DNA of 61,140 nt from Lysobacterales bacterium (lineage in GTDB: Bacteria > Pseudomonadota > Gammaproteobacteria > Xanthomonadales > Rhodanobacteraceae). Position 1 is the first letter of the stretch, and each line of letters opens with the position of its first letter. Below the pieces are notes generated by a model that made no database searches, was not told the origin of the DNA, and worked only from the letters and a program-made list of their open reading frames with translations. Shown here one piece after another: positions 36,060 to 42,923 of the stretch. Where the stretch lies: the NCBI GenBank assembly GCA_021324945.1, contig JAJPID010000036.1:1-61140 (forward strand). The letters are read 5' to 3'. A program made the position numbers and the translations under genes.

Positions 36060-36991
36060 GGAACGGACTCCACCGATTCCGAGGAGGGGCCGAAGGTGTC
36101 CGCGAGTTTCAGCGCACGCGCACGCGTCATCGGCCCCAGCCGCACGCGCTCAAACAGCGCATCCACTGCGGCGACATCCGGCAGGCGGCGCAGCAGCGCT
36201 TCGGGCGCGCGCGGTACTGGCGCGTCCAGTGCGATCGCCGCGAGCTTGCGCGAGAGCAATGCCTGTTCCGCATAGGCGCGCAATTTCGCGCCGATCATGG
36301 GCGCGCCGCGGATGCCCAGGTACGAGACTTCATCCAGCCTCGAGAGCAATTCGTCCAATGTTCCGAAATGCTCCAACAGCGCCGCGGCGGTGCGCGGACC
36401 GATGCCGGGCACTCCTGGAATGTTGTCGATGGCGTCGCCCGTGAGTGCCAGAAAGTCGACCACCTGCCGCGCGTGCACGCCGAGTTTTGCGCGCACGCCA
36501 TCGGCGCGCCAGCGCAGGTTGCGCGCGTAATCCCATTGCTCGTCCTCGCCGTCGAGCAGTTGCCCGAAATCCTTGTCTGCGGAAACGATCACGCTGCGGA
36601 AACCGTGCGCACGCAAGGCGGCCTGCGCGCTGCCGATCAAGTCGTCGGCCTCATAGGCGACATCGGCCAGCACGCACAAACCCAGCGCGGCGGCGATCTC
36701 GCGGCAGTATTCGAACTGGCGTTTCAGTTCCAGCGGCGCAGGTTCGCGGTTGGCCTTGTAAGCAGGATAAAACGTGTTGCGGAAGGAGCTGGTCAACGAG
36801 ATGTCGAACGCCGCGACCGCATGCGTGGGCCGCGTGCGTTCGATGAATTCGATCAGGAACCGCGTGAAGCCGTGCACGGCGTTGACTGGCGCGCCGTCCG
36901 CATCGAAGAACTGATCGGGTATCGAATGCCAGGCGCGGAAGACGTACATGCTGGAATCCAGCAGGTACAACGTACGCACGTCTTGCATCAT
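36056..36991 (-). CDS. 5'-3' exonuclease (ExoIX/Xni or PolA N-domain-like flap nuclease)
   Basis: About 311 aa with the flap nuclease pattern: LYLLDSSMYVFRAWHSIP, AAFDISLTSSFRNTFYPAYK, YEADDLIGSAQAAL, IVSADKDFGQLL with metal-binding Asp residues, and the helix-hairpin-helix LTGDAIDNIPGVPGIGPRTA. It would degrade or trim 5' DNA ends or flaps. It is separate from DNA polymerase I here. Tandem ATGs at 36991 and 36988 are both possible; 36991 overlaps the nitroreductase stop as ATGA, while GGAAGG spacing slightly favours 36988. Confidence 0.88.
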   Translation of the reverse strand: MMQDVRTLYLLDSSMYVFRAWHSIPDQFFDADGAPVNAVHGFTRFLIEFIERTRPTHAVAAFDISLTSSFRNTFYPAYKANREPAPLELKRQFEYCREIAAALGLCVLADVAYEADDLIGSAQAALRAHGFRSVIVSADKDFGQLLDGEDEQWDYARNLRWRADGVRAKLGVHARQVVDFLALTGDAIDNIPGVPGIGPRTAAALLEHFGTLDELLSRLDEVSYLGIRGAPMIGAKLRAYAEQALLSRKLAAIALDAPVPRAPEALLRRLPDVAAVDALFERVRLGPMTRARALKLADTFGPSSESVESVP

Positions 36992-37563
36992 GCCTTCCAT
37001 GGCGAAATCACTTCTATGGGCAGCGGCCGCTCGCGTTCCGGTATTAGCTCGCGCGGCGTGCCGATGTGGATGTAGGCGATCGTGCGCTCGCTGTCGGCGA
37101 GCCCCAGCAGCTTCGCCGCCTCGCGGTGGTAGCACGACCAACCGGTGAGCCATTGCGCGCCGAAGCCGAGCGATTGCGCACCGAGCAGCAGGTTGTAGGC
37201 GACACAGCCGGCCGAGAGCAATTGTTCCTGCGCCGGGACTTTCGGATGGTTTTCCTCGATGCGGGCGATCACCGCGATCACCACCGGCGCGGCGTTGAAA
37301 CGTTGGCGATCCTTCTCGAGTTTCTTCGGCGGAGCCTGCGGATCGATGCGCGCGTGCAGCTGTGCGAGGCGCTCACCATAGATGGCCTTGTCCGGGCCTT
37401 GCAGCACGATCAATCGCCAAGGCGCGAGCTTGCCATGGTCGGGCACGCGGATCGCGGTTTCCAGCAAGGTCCGCAGTTGTCGGGAATCGGGCGCGGGTTC
37501 GCCCAGTTGCATCGCCGGCGTGGAATGCCGCGCGCGCAGGAAATCGATGATGTGATCGGACAT
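36988..37563 (-). CDS. nitroreductase family protein, YdjA-like
   Basis: A 191-aa FMN-dependent nitroreductase of the small YdjA type: FLRARHSTPAMQL near the start, AIRVPDHGKLAPWRLIV for FMN binding, and QSLGFGAQWLTGWSC. The physiological substrate is unknown. It heads the minus-strand operon with the exonuclease and Nudix genes, with start/stop overlap. pntAA diverges 72 bases away. Confidence 0.87.
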   Translation of the reverse strand: MSDHIIDFLRARHSTPAMQLGEPAPDSRQLRTLLETAIRVPDHGKLAPWRLIVLQGPDKAIYGERLAQLHARIDPQAPPKKLEKDRQRFNAAPVVIAVIARIEENHPKVPAQEQLLSAGCVAYNLLLGAQSLGFGAQWLTGWSCYHREAAKLLGLADSERTIAYIHIGTPRELIPERERPLPIEVISPWKA

Positions 37564-37635
37564 TCCGGAAGTTTAGCCGGATGCGAGCGGGCGCGTCGTG
37601 CTTAAGTTACGATGCGGCGGCGAAGGAGGCCGACG

Positions 37636-38733
37636 ATGCCGATTACGATTGCCGCATTGCGCGAAACCGCCGCCAACGAGCGGCGCGTGGCGATCACGCC
37701 CGAAACCGCGAAGAAGTACGCCGCGCGAGGCTTGCGCGTGCTGCTCGAGTGCAGCGCGGGCGGCCATGCGGGTTTTCGCGACGATGCGTATGCGGACGCG
37801 CAGCGCGTGGATGCGAATGAAGCGCTCGCGCAAGCCGACATTCTGCTGTGCGTGCAGCCGCCGGACGACGCGTGCATCGCGTCAATGAAGTCGGGCGCGC
37901 TGCTGATCGGGCAATTGCGTCCGCATGGCGCGGGCGAACGTCTGTCGCAATACGCGCAGCGCCGTATCACCGCATTCTCACTGGAACTGCTGCCGCGCAC
38001 GACCCGCGCGCAGGCGATGGACGTGCTGTCGTCGCAAGCCGCGGTGGCGGGTTATCGCGCGATGCTGATCGCCGCGGAAGCCGCGCCGAAATTCTTTCCG
38101 ATGTTGACCACCGCCGCCGGCACGTTGCGGCCATCGAAGGTGCTGGTGATCGGCGCGGGCGTGGCGGGTTTGCAGGCGATTGCCACGGCGAAGCGGCTCG
38201 GCGCGCAGGTGGAGGGTTTCGACGTGCGGCCCGAAACGCGCGAGCAGATCCAATCGCTCGGCGCGAAGTTTCTTGATCTGGGCGTGAGTGCGGCGGGGCA
38301 GGGCGGTTACGCGCGCGAACTCACCGCCGAAGAGCGCGCCGCACAGCAGGCGAAACTCGCCGAGCACGTCAAGGGCGTGGACGTGATCGTCTCCACCGCC
38401 GCGGTGCCCGGACGACCCGCGCCGAAGATCATTTCTGCCGCGATGGTCGATGGCATGAAGGCCGGCGCTGTGATCGTCGATCTCGCCGCCGAAAGCGGCG
38501 GCAATTGCGAAGTCACCAAACCCGGAGAGACCGTCGAACGCAACGGCGTCCGCGTGATCGGTCCGCTGAACCTCCCAAGCGGCGCGCCGCTGCACGCATC
38601 GGAGATGTACGCGCGCAACCTCGCCAATTTCGTCGAGTTGCTGGTGAAGGACGACGCGGTGAAACCCGATTTCGACGACGAGCTGGTGGCGAAGTCGTGC
38701 GTGGCGCGCGCCGGTGAGGTGGTGTTCAAATAG
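37636..38733 (+). CDS. pntAA: NAD(P) transhydrogenase alpha-1 subunit
   Basis: A 365-aa soluble NAD(H)-binding subunit of proton-translocating transhydrogenase: TIAALRETAANERRVAITPE at the start, then VLVIGAGVAGLQAIATAKRLGA with the FDVRPETREQ that follows, and VDLAAESGGNCEVT. It passes hydride to NADP+ together with PntAB and PntB, driven by proton flow. The alpha subunit is split, and the membrane part (PntAB) is encoded 1.8 kb away with an opposite-strand operon in between. The ATG at 37636 follows GGAGG. Confidence 0.95.
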   Translation: MPITIAALRETAANERRVAITPETAKKYAARGLRVLLECSAGGHAGFRDDAYADAQRVDANEALAQADILLCVQPPDDACIASMKSGALLIGQLRPHGAGERLSQYAQRRITAFSLELLPRTTRAQAMDVLSSQAAVAGYRAMLIAAEAAPKFFPMLTTAAGTLRPSKVLVIGAGVAGLQAIATAKRLGAQVEGFDVRPETREQIQSLGAKFLDLGVSAAGQGGYARELTAEERAAQQAKLAEHVKGVDVIVSTAAVPGRPAPKIISAAMVDGMKAGAVIVDLAAESGGNCEVTKPGETVERNGVRVIGPLNLPSGAPLHASEMYARNLANFVELLVKDDAVKPDFDDELVAKSCVARAGEVVFK

Positions 38734-38759
38734 GCGTGGGGCAGGAACACCGAGAAATT

Positions 38760-38799
38760 CGTCATTCCGGAAGCGGCGTAGCCGCGATCCGGAATGACG
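38760..38799. repeat. 40-bp near-perfect palindromic repeat
   Basis: CGTCATTCCGGA (38760 to 38771) pairs with TCCGGAATGACG (38788 to 38799), and an inner GCGGC-GTA-GCCGC extends the stem, so nearly the whole element folds as one hairpin. It shares its CGTCATTCC ends with the element at 33014. It lies between the convergent pntAA and DUF3106 genes and may help end both transcripts. Confidence 0.7.
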
Positions 38800-38839
38800 A
38801 CATCGCTGTTACTCTCTTCCCGAGTCCCGACTCCCGAGG

Positions 38840-39343
38840 TCAATGCCCACGCGGCCTTTTCGGCGCCGGCGCTCCGCTGCGTATCCACTGTTTGCGCTGT
38901 TGCGGGTTGGCCTGACGCCACTGCTCACGCAAGGCGCGGCGCTGCTCCGGCGGCAGCGACTGGAAGCGCTGGAACGCCTGCTGCACGCGCGCGCGTTCTT
39001 CGGGCGACATCTGCCGGAACTGCTGCGCGTTCTCCCGCACCTGTTTGCGTTCTTCCGGCGTCATTTGCGCCCAGCGTTGCAGGCGGTCGTGCACTTGCTG
39101 CTGGCGTTCCGGCGACAACGCGGCCCAGCGCTGCGCATTGTTGGCAAGTTGCTGTTGACGCCTCGGCGGCAACTGGTTCCATTGATCGCGCACTGGCGCT
39201 AGTTGCGCCTGCTGCTGCGGCGACAAACGGTTCCATTCGATCGGCGCGGCATCGGGTGGTGCCGCTTGCGCGTGCGCCAACAGCGGCGAACCCAGCAACA
39301 CGGCCGCAAGCGTCAATCCGCGCATGTGCCGCATCACCTTCAT
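38840..39343 (-). CDS. secreted DUF3106 family protein
   Basis: A 167-aa protein with a signal peptide (1 to about 25) and a mature part built of repeats of the type LSPQQQAQLAPVRDQW, LPPRRQQQLANNAQRW, LSPERQQQVHDRLQRW and MTPEERKQVRENAQQF, about 16 residues each, giving a periplasmic helical array. DUF3106 has no known activity but recurs with a sigma factor and DUF3619. The ATG overlaps the stop of the gene before it (ATGA). It is the last gene of the three-gene sigma operon. Confidence 0.83.
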   Translation of the reverse strand: MKVMRHMRGLTLAAVLLGSPLLAHAQAAPPDAAPIEWNRLSPQQQAQLAPVRDQWNQLPPRRQQQLANNAQRWAALSPERQQQVHDRLQRWAQMTPEERKQVRENAQQFRQMSPEERARVQQAFQRFQSLPPEQRRALREQWRQANPQQRKQWIRSGAPAPKRPRGH

Positions 39344-39759
39344 TGCCCGTCTCCACGCGGCTGATTTTGTGCCTGTGGTTGCTGCGCCAGCCATTGATAG
39401 AAATCCAGATTCTGATAGAGGTCGATCTGCTGCGAATCCGCATCTAGCGGCAGTTCGGCGTCATTTGTCGCGACCTGCGCCTGCATTTGCGGCGGCGAAT
39501 TCGCCGGTTGCGGCCGGAACCACATCACGCCCAGCACCAGCGCGCACGCTGCCACCGCGCCGGCCGCGGGCAGCCAGAGCACGCGGTGCGATCGATGATG
39601 ATCTCTTGCGGCCAGCGCTTCGCGCCGCGCGGCGGCGAGCCTCGCGCGGGTGCGCGCGTCGACATGCGCGCAGGCCTGCTCGTGCAGCGCGCGCGCGCGC
39701 TGCATCAATTCGTGGTCGATATTGCGATCGGGAATGTTGTTGTAGGGCGAAGTGTTCAT
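39340..39759 (-). CDS. DUF3619-like membrane protein, possible anti-sigma factor
   Basis: A 139-aa protein with a cytoplasmic helical N-terminus (ALHEQACAHVDARTRARLAAAR), one membrane segment (about 62 to 82) and a short periplasmic tail rich in Gln, Asp and Pro. This layout matches DUF3619 proteins encoded between a sigma factor and a DUF3106 gene, and is compatible with an anti-sigma role. Its ATG at 39759 overlaps the sigma stop and its stop overlaps the DUF3106 start. The role is inferred from context. Confidence 0.75.
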   Translation of the reverse strand: MNTSPYNNIPDRNIDHELMQRARALHEQACAHVDARTRARLAAARREALAARDHHRSHRVLWLPAAGAVAACALVLGVMWFRPQPANSPPQMQAQVATNDAELPLDADSQQIDLYQNLDFYQWLAQQPQAQNQPRGDGQ

Positions 39760-40400
39760 CGCCATTCCTCCAGTTGTCCGCGCAAGCTATCCATCGCGCG
39801 GGAGAGATGCGTTTTCACGCTGCCTTCAGAGCAGCCCATGGCGCGTGCGGTGTCGGCCACATCCAGGCCTTCCAGTACGCGCAGCATGAAAGCTTCCTGC
39901 TGTCGCCGCGGCAAGGCGCGGATAGCCTTCGACATCGCCGCGTGCGCCTGCCGCGATGCCAGCGCGCGCGCCGGATCGGGGCCGGGATCGGGCATATCCC
40001 ACGCCGGCAGTTCATCGCCGTCGTCGTCAACGCGTGAGCCACCGGTCCAGGCCAGGATTCGGTTGCGCACCGCGCGCCGACGCTGCAAATCCGTGATGCG
40101 TCTGCGCAGGATGCCCCAGAACAGCAGCGGCCATTCCTCGGCCGGCTTGTTGCTGTAATGGCGCACCAGGCGCAGCATGGCGTCCTGCACCGCATCCAGC
40201 GCCTCGTCGGCGTCGTTGAGCGCGATCTCCGCCATGCGCCAGGCGCGGCGTTCCACCGAAGCCAGAAACGCGTCGATGCTGCGCGCGACCGGTCGCGCCG
40301 TTTCCAGCGGAACCCGCGCCAACTCGGCTTCGGCGAGGCTCACTTCGATGTTGCCCGCGACTGGTGCCAGCCCGTCCACGTCATCGTCGATCCTCTGCAT
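39756..40400 (-). CDS. ECF-like RNA polymerase sigma factor
   Basis: A 214-aa sigma-70 family protein. Region 2 is seen at EIALNDADEALDAVQDAMLR with WPLLFWGILRRRITDLQRRR, and region 4 at IRALPRRQQEAFMLRVLEGL with the helix-turn-helix DVADTARAMGCSEGSVKTHL. It would direct transcription of a small stress or envelope regulon. It heads an operon with the DUF3619-like and DUF3106 genes, all joined by ATGA overlaps. The operon runs opposite to, and in the middle of, the pnt genes. Confidence 0.87.
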   Translation of the reverse strand: MQRIDDDVDGLAPVAGNIEVSLAEAELARVPLETARPVARSIDAFLASVERRAWRMAEIALNDADEALDAVQDAMLRLVRHYSNKPAEEWPLLFWGILRRRITDLQRRRAVRNRILAWTGGSRVDDDGDELPAWDMPDPGPDPARALASRQAHAAMSKAIRALPRRQQEAFMLRVLEGLDVADTARAMGCSEGSVKTHLSRAMDSLRGQLEEWR

Positions 40401-40507
40401 GTGTCACGCCTTCGAAACGCTCCAGCCGCGCCGGGGTTGACAGCGGCGGCACACCCGCTGCGGCCATGCCGTATGATGCGCCGATCCGCGGATTTCGGGG
40501 TGACGGG

Positions 40508-40804
40508 ATGATTACCGGCTTTCTGGCGCTGTACATCTTCATGCTGGCCGCGTTCACCGGCTACGAGATCATCGCCCGCGTACCCGTGATTCTGCACACG
40601 CCGTTGATGTCGGGGTCGAACTTCGTGCATGGCATCGTGCTGGTCGGCGCAATGGTGGCGCTGGGCCATGCCACCACACCGGCGGAGATCGCCATCGGCG
40701 TGATCGCGGTACTGCTGGCGGCCGGCAACGTGGCGGGCGGTTACGTGGTGACCGAACGGATGCTGGAGATGTTCAAGAGCAGCAAGCAGTCCGATAAACA
40801 GTGA
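40508..40804 (+). CDS. pntAB: NAD(P) transhydrogenase alpha-2 (membrane) subunit
   Basis: A 98-aa membrane protein with three hydrophobic segments: GFLALYIFMLAAFTGYEII, FVHGIVLVGAMVALGHA and IGVIAVLLAAGNVAGGYVVT, then RMLEMFK. This is the small membrane part of a split alpha subunit. The ATG at 40508 follows GACGGG. It is 95 bases upstream of pntB, with a foldable leader between them, and 1.8 kb from pntAA. Confidence 0.93.
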   Translation: MITGFLALYIFMLAAFTGYEIIARVPVILHTPLMSGSNFVHGIVLVGAMVALGHATTPAEIAIGVIAVLLAAGNVAGGYVVTERMLEMFKSSKQSDKQ

Positions 40805-40840
40805 TGTCCATTGTGCGAAGGCCGAGGACAGGAGGTCTGA

Positions 40841-40889
40841 GTCCCGGACAGCACATGGATGTGCGGTGATTCGGGACCCATTGTCCGGG
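40841..40889 (+). promoter_or_regulatory. alternative hairpins in the pntAB-pntB spacer
   Basis: CCCGGACA (40843 to 40850) can pair with TGTCCGGG (40882 to 40889), enclosing a GCACAT/ATGTGC hairpin (40851 to 40856 with 40859 to 40864). The same 5' bases as GTCCCG (40841 to 40846) can pair instead with CGGGAC (40872 to 40877). The two folds exclude each other. The 3' arm ends 10 bases before the pntB ATG and covers its only purine-rich ribosome site, so folding could control pntB translation. This is read from complementarity only. Confidence 0.45.
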
Positions 40890-40899
40890 AAAAGAATTC

Positions 40900-42366
40900 A
40901 TGACATTGCCCAGCTACATGTCCACCGTCGTCGACGCGGTCTATTTCATCGCCGCGGTGCTTTTCATCTGGGGCCTGAAACGCATGAGCTCGCCGCGCAC
41001 CGCGCGGCGAGGCATCGTCTGGGCCGGCGCCGGCATGGCCGCTGCGATAATGGTGACGTTCTTACTGCCTGGTTTGAACAACCTCGGGCCGATGGCGATC
41101 GCGATCGTGGTCGGTGTGGCGTTGTCGTGGTGGGTCGGCCGGCGTGTGGCGATGACCGCCATGCCGCAGATGGTGGCGTTGTTCAACGGCATGGGTGGCG
41201 GCGCGGCCGCGGCGATCGGTGCGGTGGAACTGATCCGCTTCAATCGCGCCTTCATTGCAATTCCGGATACTTATCCGATCCGGCCGGAAGCCTGGGCCGC
41301 GCAGACCGCCGTTCCCCTCAGTGCGGTCGAATTGGCACTGGCGTTTCTCGGCGTGCTGATCGGCGCGGTGTCGTTCACGGGCTCGCTGATCGCTTTCGCG
41401 AAACTGCAGGGCTGGATGGACCGGCGTTTCGTTTTCCCGCTGCAACGCTTCGTCAATCTCGCGATCTTCGTGATCGCGGTGGCGTGCGCAATCATCGCGC
41501 TGATCGCCGGCATTGAAGGGCATGCATTCGCGTGGAGCCTGCTGATCGGCTTCATCCTGCTGGCGCTGGTCTTCGGTATCGCGATGACGCTGCCGATCGG
41601 CGGCGCCGACATGCCGGTGGTGATTTCGATGTACAACGCCTTCACCGGCCTTGCGGTCGCCTTCGAAGGGTTCGTGTTGCAGAACGAGGCGATGATCATC
41701 GCCGGCATGGTGGTGGGCGCAGCCGGCACGCTGCTGACGCAATTGATGGCCAAGGCGATGAACCGCTCGCTCGCCAATGTCCTTTTCGGAAATTTCGGCG
41801 GCGGCGGCGAAGCGCAGGAGATCGCCGGCGCGATGAAGCCGATCGATGCGAGCGATGCGGCGGTGATGATGGCGTACGCCGAGCGCGTCGCGATCGTGCC
41901 CGGCTACGGCATGGCGGTGGCGCAGGCGCAGCACAAGATTTGGGAATTCGCCAAGCTGCTGATCGATCGCGGCGTGAAAGTGAAGTTCGCGATTCATCCG
42001 GTCGCGGGCCGCATGCCGGGACACATGAACGTGCTGCTGGCCGAAGCAGGCGTGCCTTACGACCTGATCGCCGACATGGACGACATCAATCCGGAATTTT
42101 CCAACATCGACGTCGCGCTGGTGATCGGCGCGAACGACGTGGTGAATCCGATGGCAAAGACGGATCCGAATTCGCCGATCTACGGCATGCCGATCCTCGA
42201 CGTCGCCTCGTGCAAGAACGTCATCGTCATCAAGCGCGGCAAGGGCAAAGGGTTTGCCGGGATCGAGAACGCGTTGTTCTACGCCGACAATACACGCATG
42301 TTGTACGGCGACGGTCAGGCGGCGGCGAACGAACTGATACAGGGATTGAAGGCGCTGGATGGGTAG
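40900..42366 (+). CDS. pntB: NAD(P) transhydrogenase beta subunit
   Basis: A 488-aa protein with about eight to nine membrane segments in the first 290 residues (for example MPQMVALFNGMGGGAAAAIG, DMPVVISMYNAFTGLAVAFE) and the C-terminal NADP-binding domain (AERVAIVPGYGMAVAQAQHK, HPVAGRMPGHMNVLLAEA, VALVIGANDVVNP, IKRGKGKGFAGIENALFY). All parts are intact. It completes the membrane transhydrogenase that makes NADPH from NADH using the proton gradient. Confidence 0.96.
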   Translation: MTLPSYMSTVVDAVYFIAAVLFIWGLKRMSSPRTARRGIVWAGAGMAAAIMVTFLLPGLNNLGPMAIAIVVGVALSWWVGRRVAMTAMPQMVALFNGMGGGAAAAIGAVELIRFNRAFIAIPDTYPIRPEAWAAQTAVPLSAVELALAFLGVLIGAVSFTGSLIAFAKLQGWMDRRFVFPLQRFVNLAIFVIAVACAIIALIAGIEGHAFAWSLLIGFILLALVFGIAMTLPIGGADMPVVISMYNAFTGLAVAFEGFVLQNEAMIIAGMVVGAAGTLLTQLMAKAMNRSLANVLFGNFGGGGEAQEIAGAMKPIDASDAAVMMAYAERVAIVPGYGMAVAQAQHKIWEFAKLLIDRGVKVKFAIHPVAGRMPGHMNVLLAEAGVPYDLIADMDDINPEFSNIDVALVIGANDVVNPMAKTDPNSPIYGMPILDVASCKNVIVIKRGKGKGFAGIENALFYADNTRMLYGDGQAAANELIQGLKALDG

Positions 42367-42424
42367 AGAAACGGGTTGTGGGTTAATGGATAACCGATAA
42401 CCCTCACCAATAACCCGCAGCCCA

Positions 42425-42889
42425 TTACCTTCTATTCGCAATCCCTGCGACGAGTATCGCCGCGGTCGCGTACACGATCACGCTCAGCGGTGACAAGCCG
42501 AGTTCCGCCACTTGCAACGCGAAGGCCATGCCGCCCAGACGCCACGCTTCCGAAAAGGACGCACCGGTGACTGCGCTGATGCGCGCGATCGCGTCGAGGC
42601 ATTCCGCGTAAGCGCCCGCGAGCAGCACCGCCGCCGCGGCGAAGAATGGTGCCAATGGAATGCGCAGGCTGCCGGTGCCGCGCAATATCAAGCCGAGCAG
42701 CGGCGCGCCGATCAACATCGGCCAGCACGGCGAGATGCGAGCAAACAACGCGATCAACCCAATCACCGCACCGAGCGCCAATGCGCAGACCAGGATCGCG
42801 AACAGCGAAAGTGACACCTGCACCGTACGCGCGGCGATCGAAACGCGCGCTTCGGCGTGATCCTCTCGAGACGGCACGACGTCGTTCAC
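42425..42889 (-). CDS. predicted integral membrane protein, unknown
   Basis: A 154-aa protein with four hydrophobic segments (about 25 to 50, 55 to 75, 80 to 100 and 130 to 150) and a charged N-terminus. I recognise no family motif. The start is GTG at 42889 with no clear ribosome site, so the start is uncertain. It is convergent with pntB and follows the diguanylate cyclase gene's start-to-stop direction at a distance of 34 bases in reverse orientation order (its stop faces pntB). Confidence 0.55.
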   Translation of the reverse strand: MNDVVPSREDHAEARVSIAARTVQVSLSLFAILVCALALGAVIGLIALFARISPCWPMLIGAPLLGLILRGTGSLRIPLAPFFAAAAVLLAGAYAECLDAIARISAVTGASFSEAWRLGGMAFALQVAELGLSPLSVIVYATAAILVAGIANRR

Positions 42890-42923
42890 GCTGCGATGAT
42901 AACCACAATGCGCGCCGCGCCCG

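Noticed and set aside
41062-42441. 459-residue His/Arg/Asp-rich minus-strand frame opposite pntB
   Set aside because: Its composition is the mirror of pntB codons; pntB is unambiguous.
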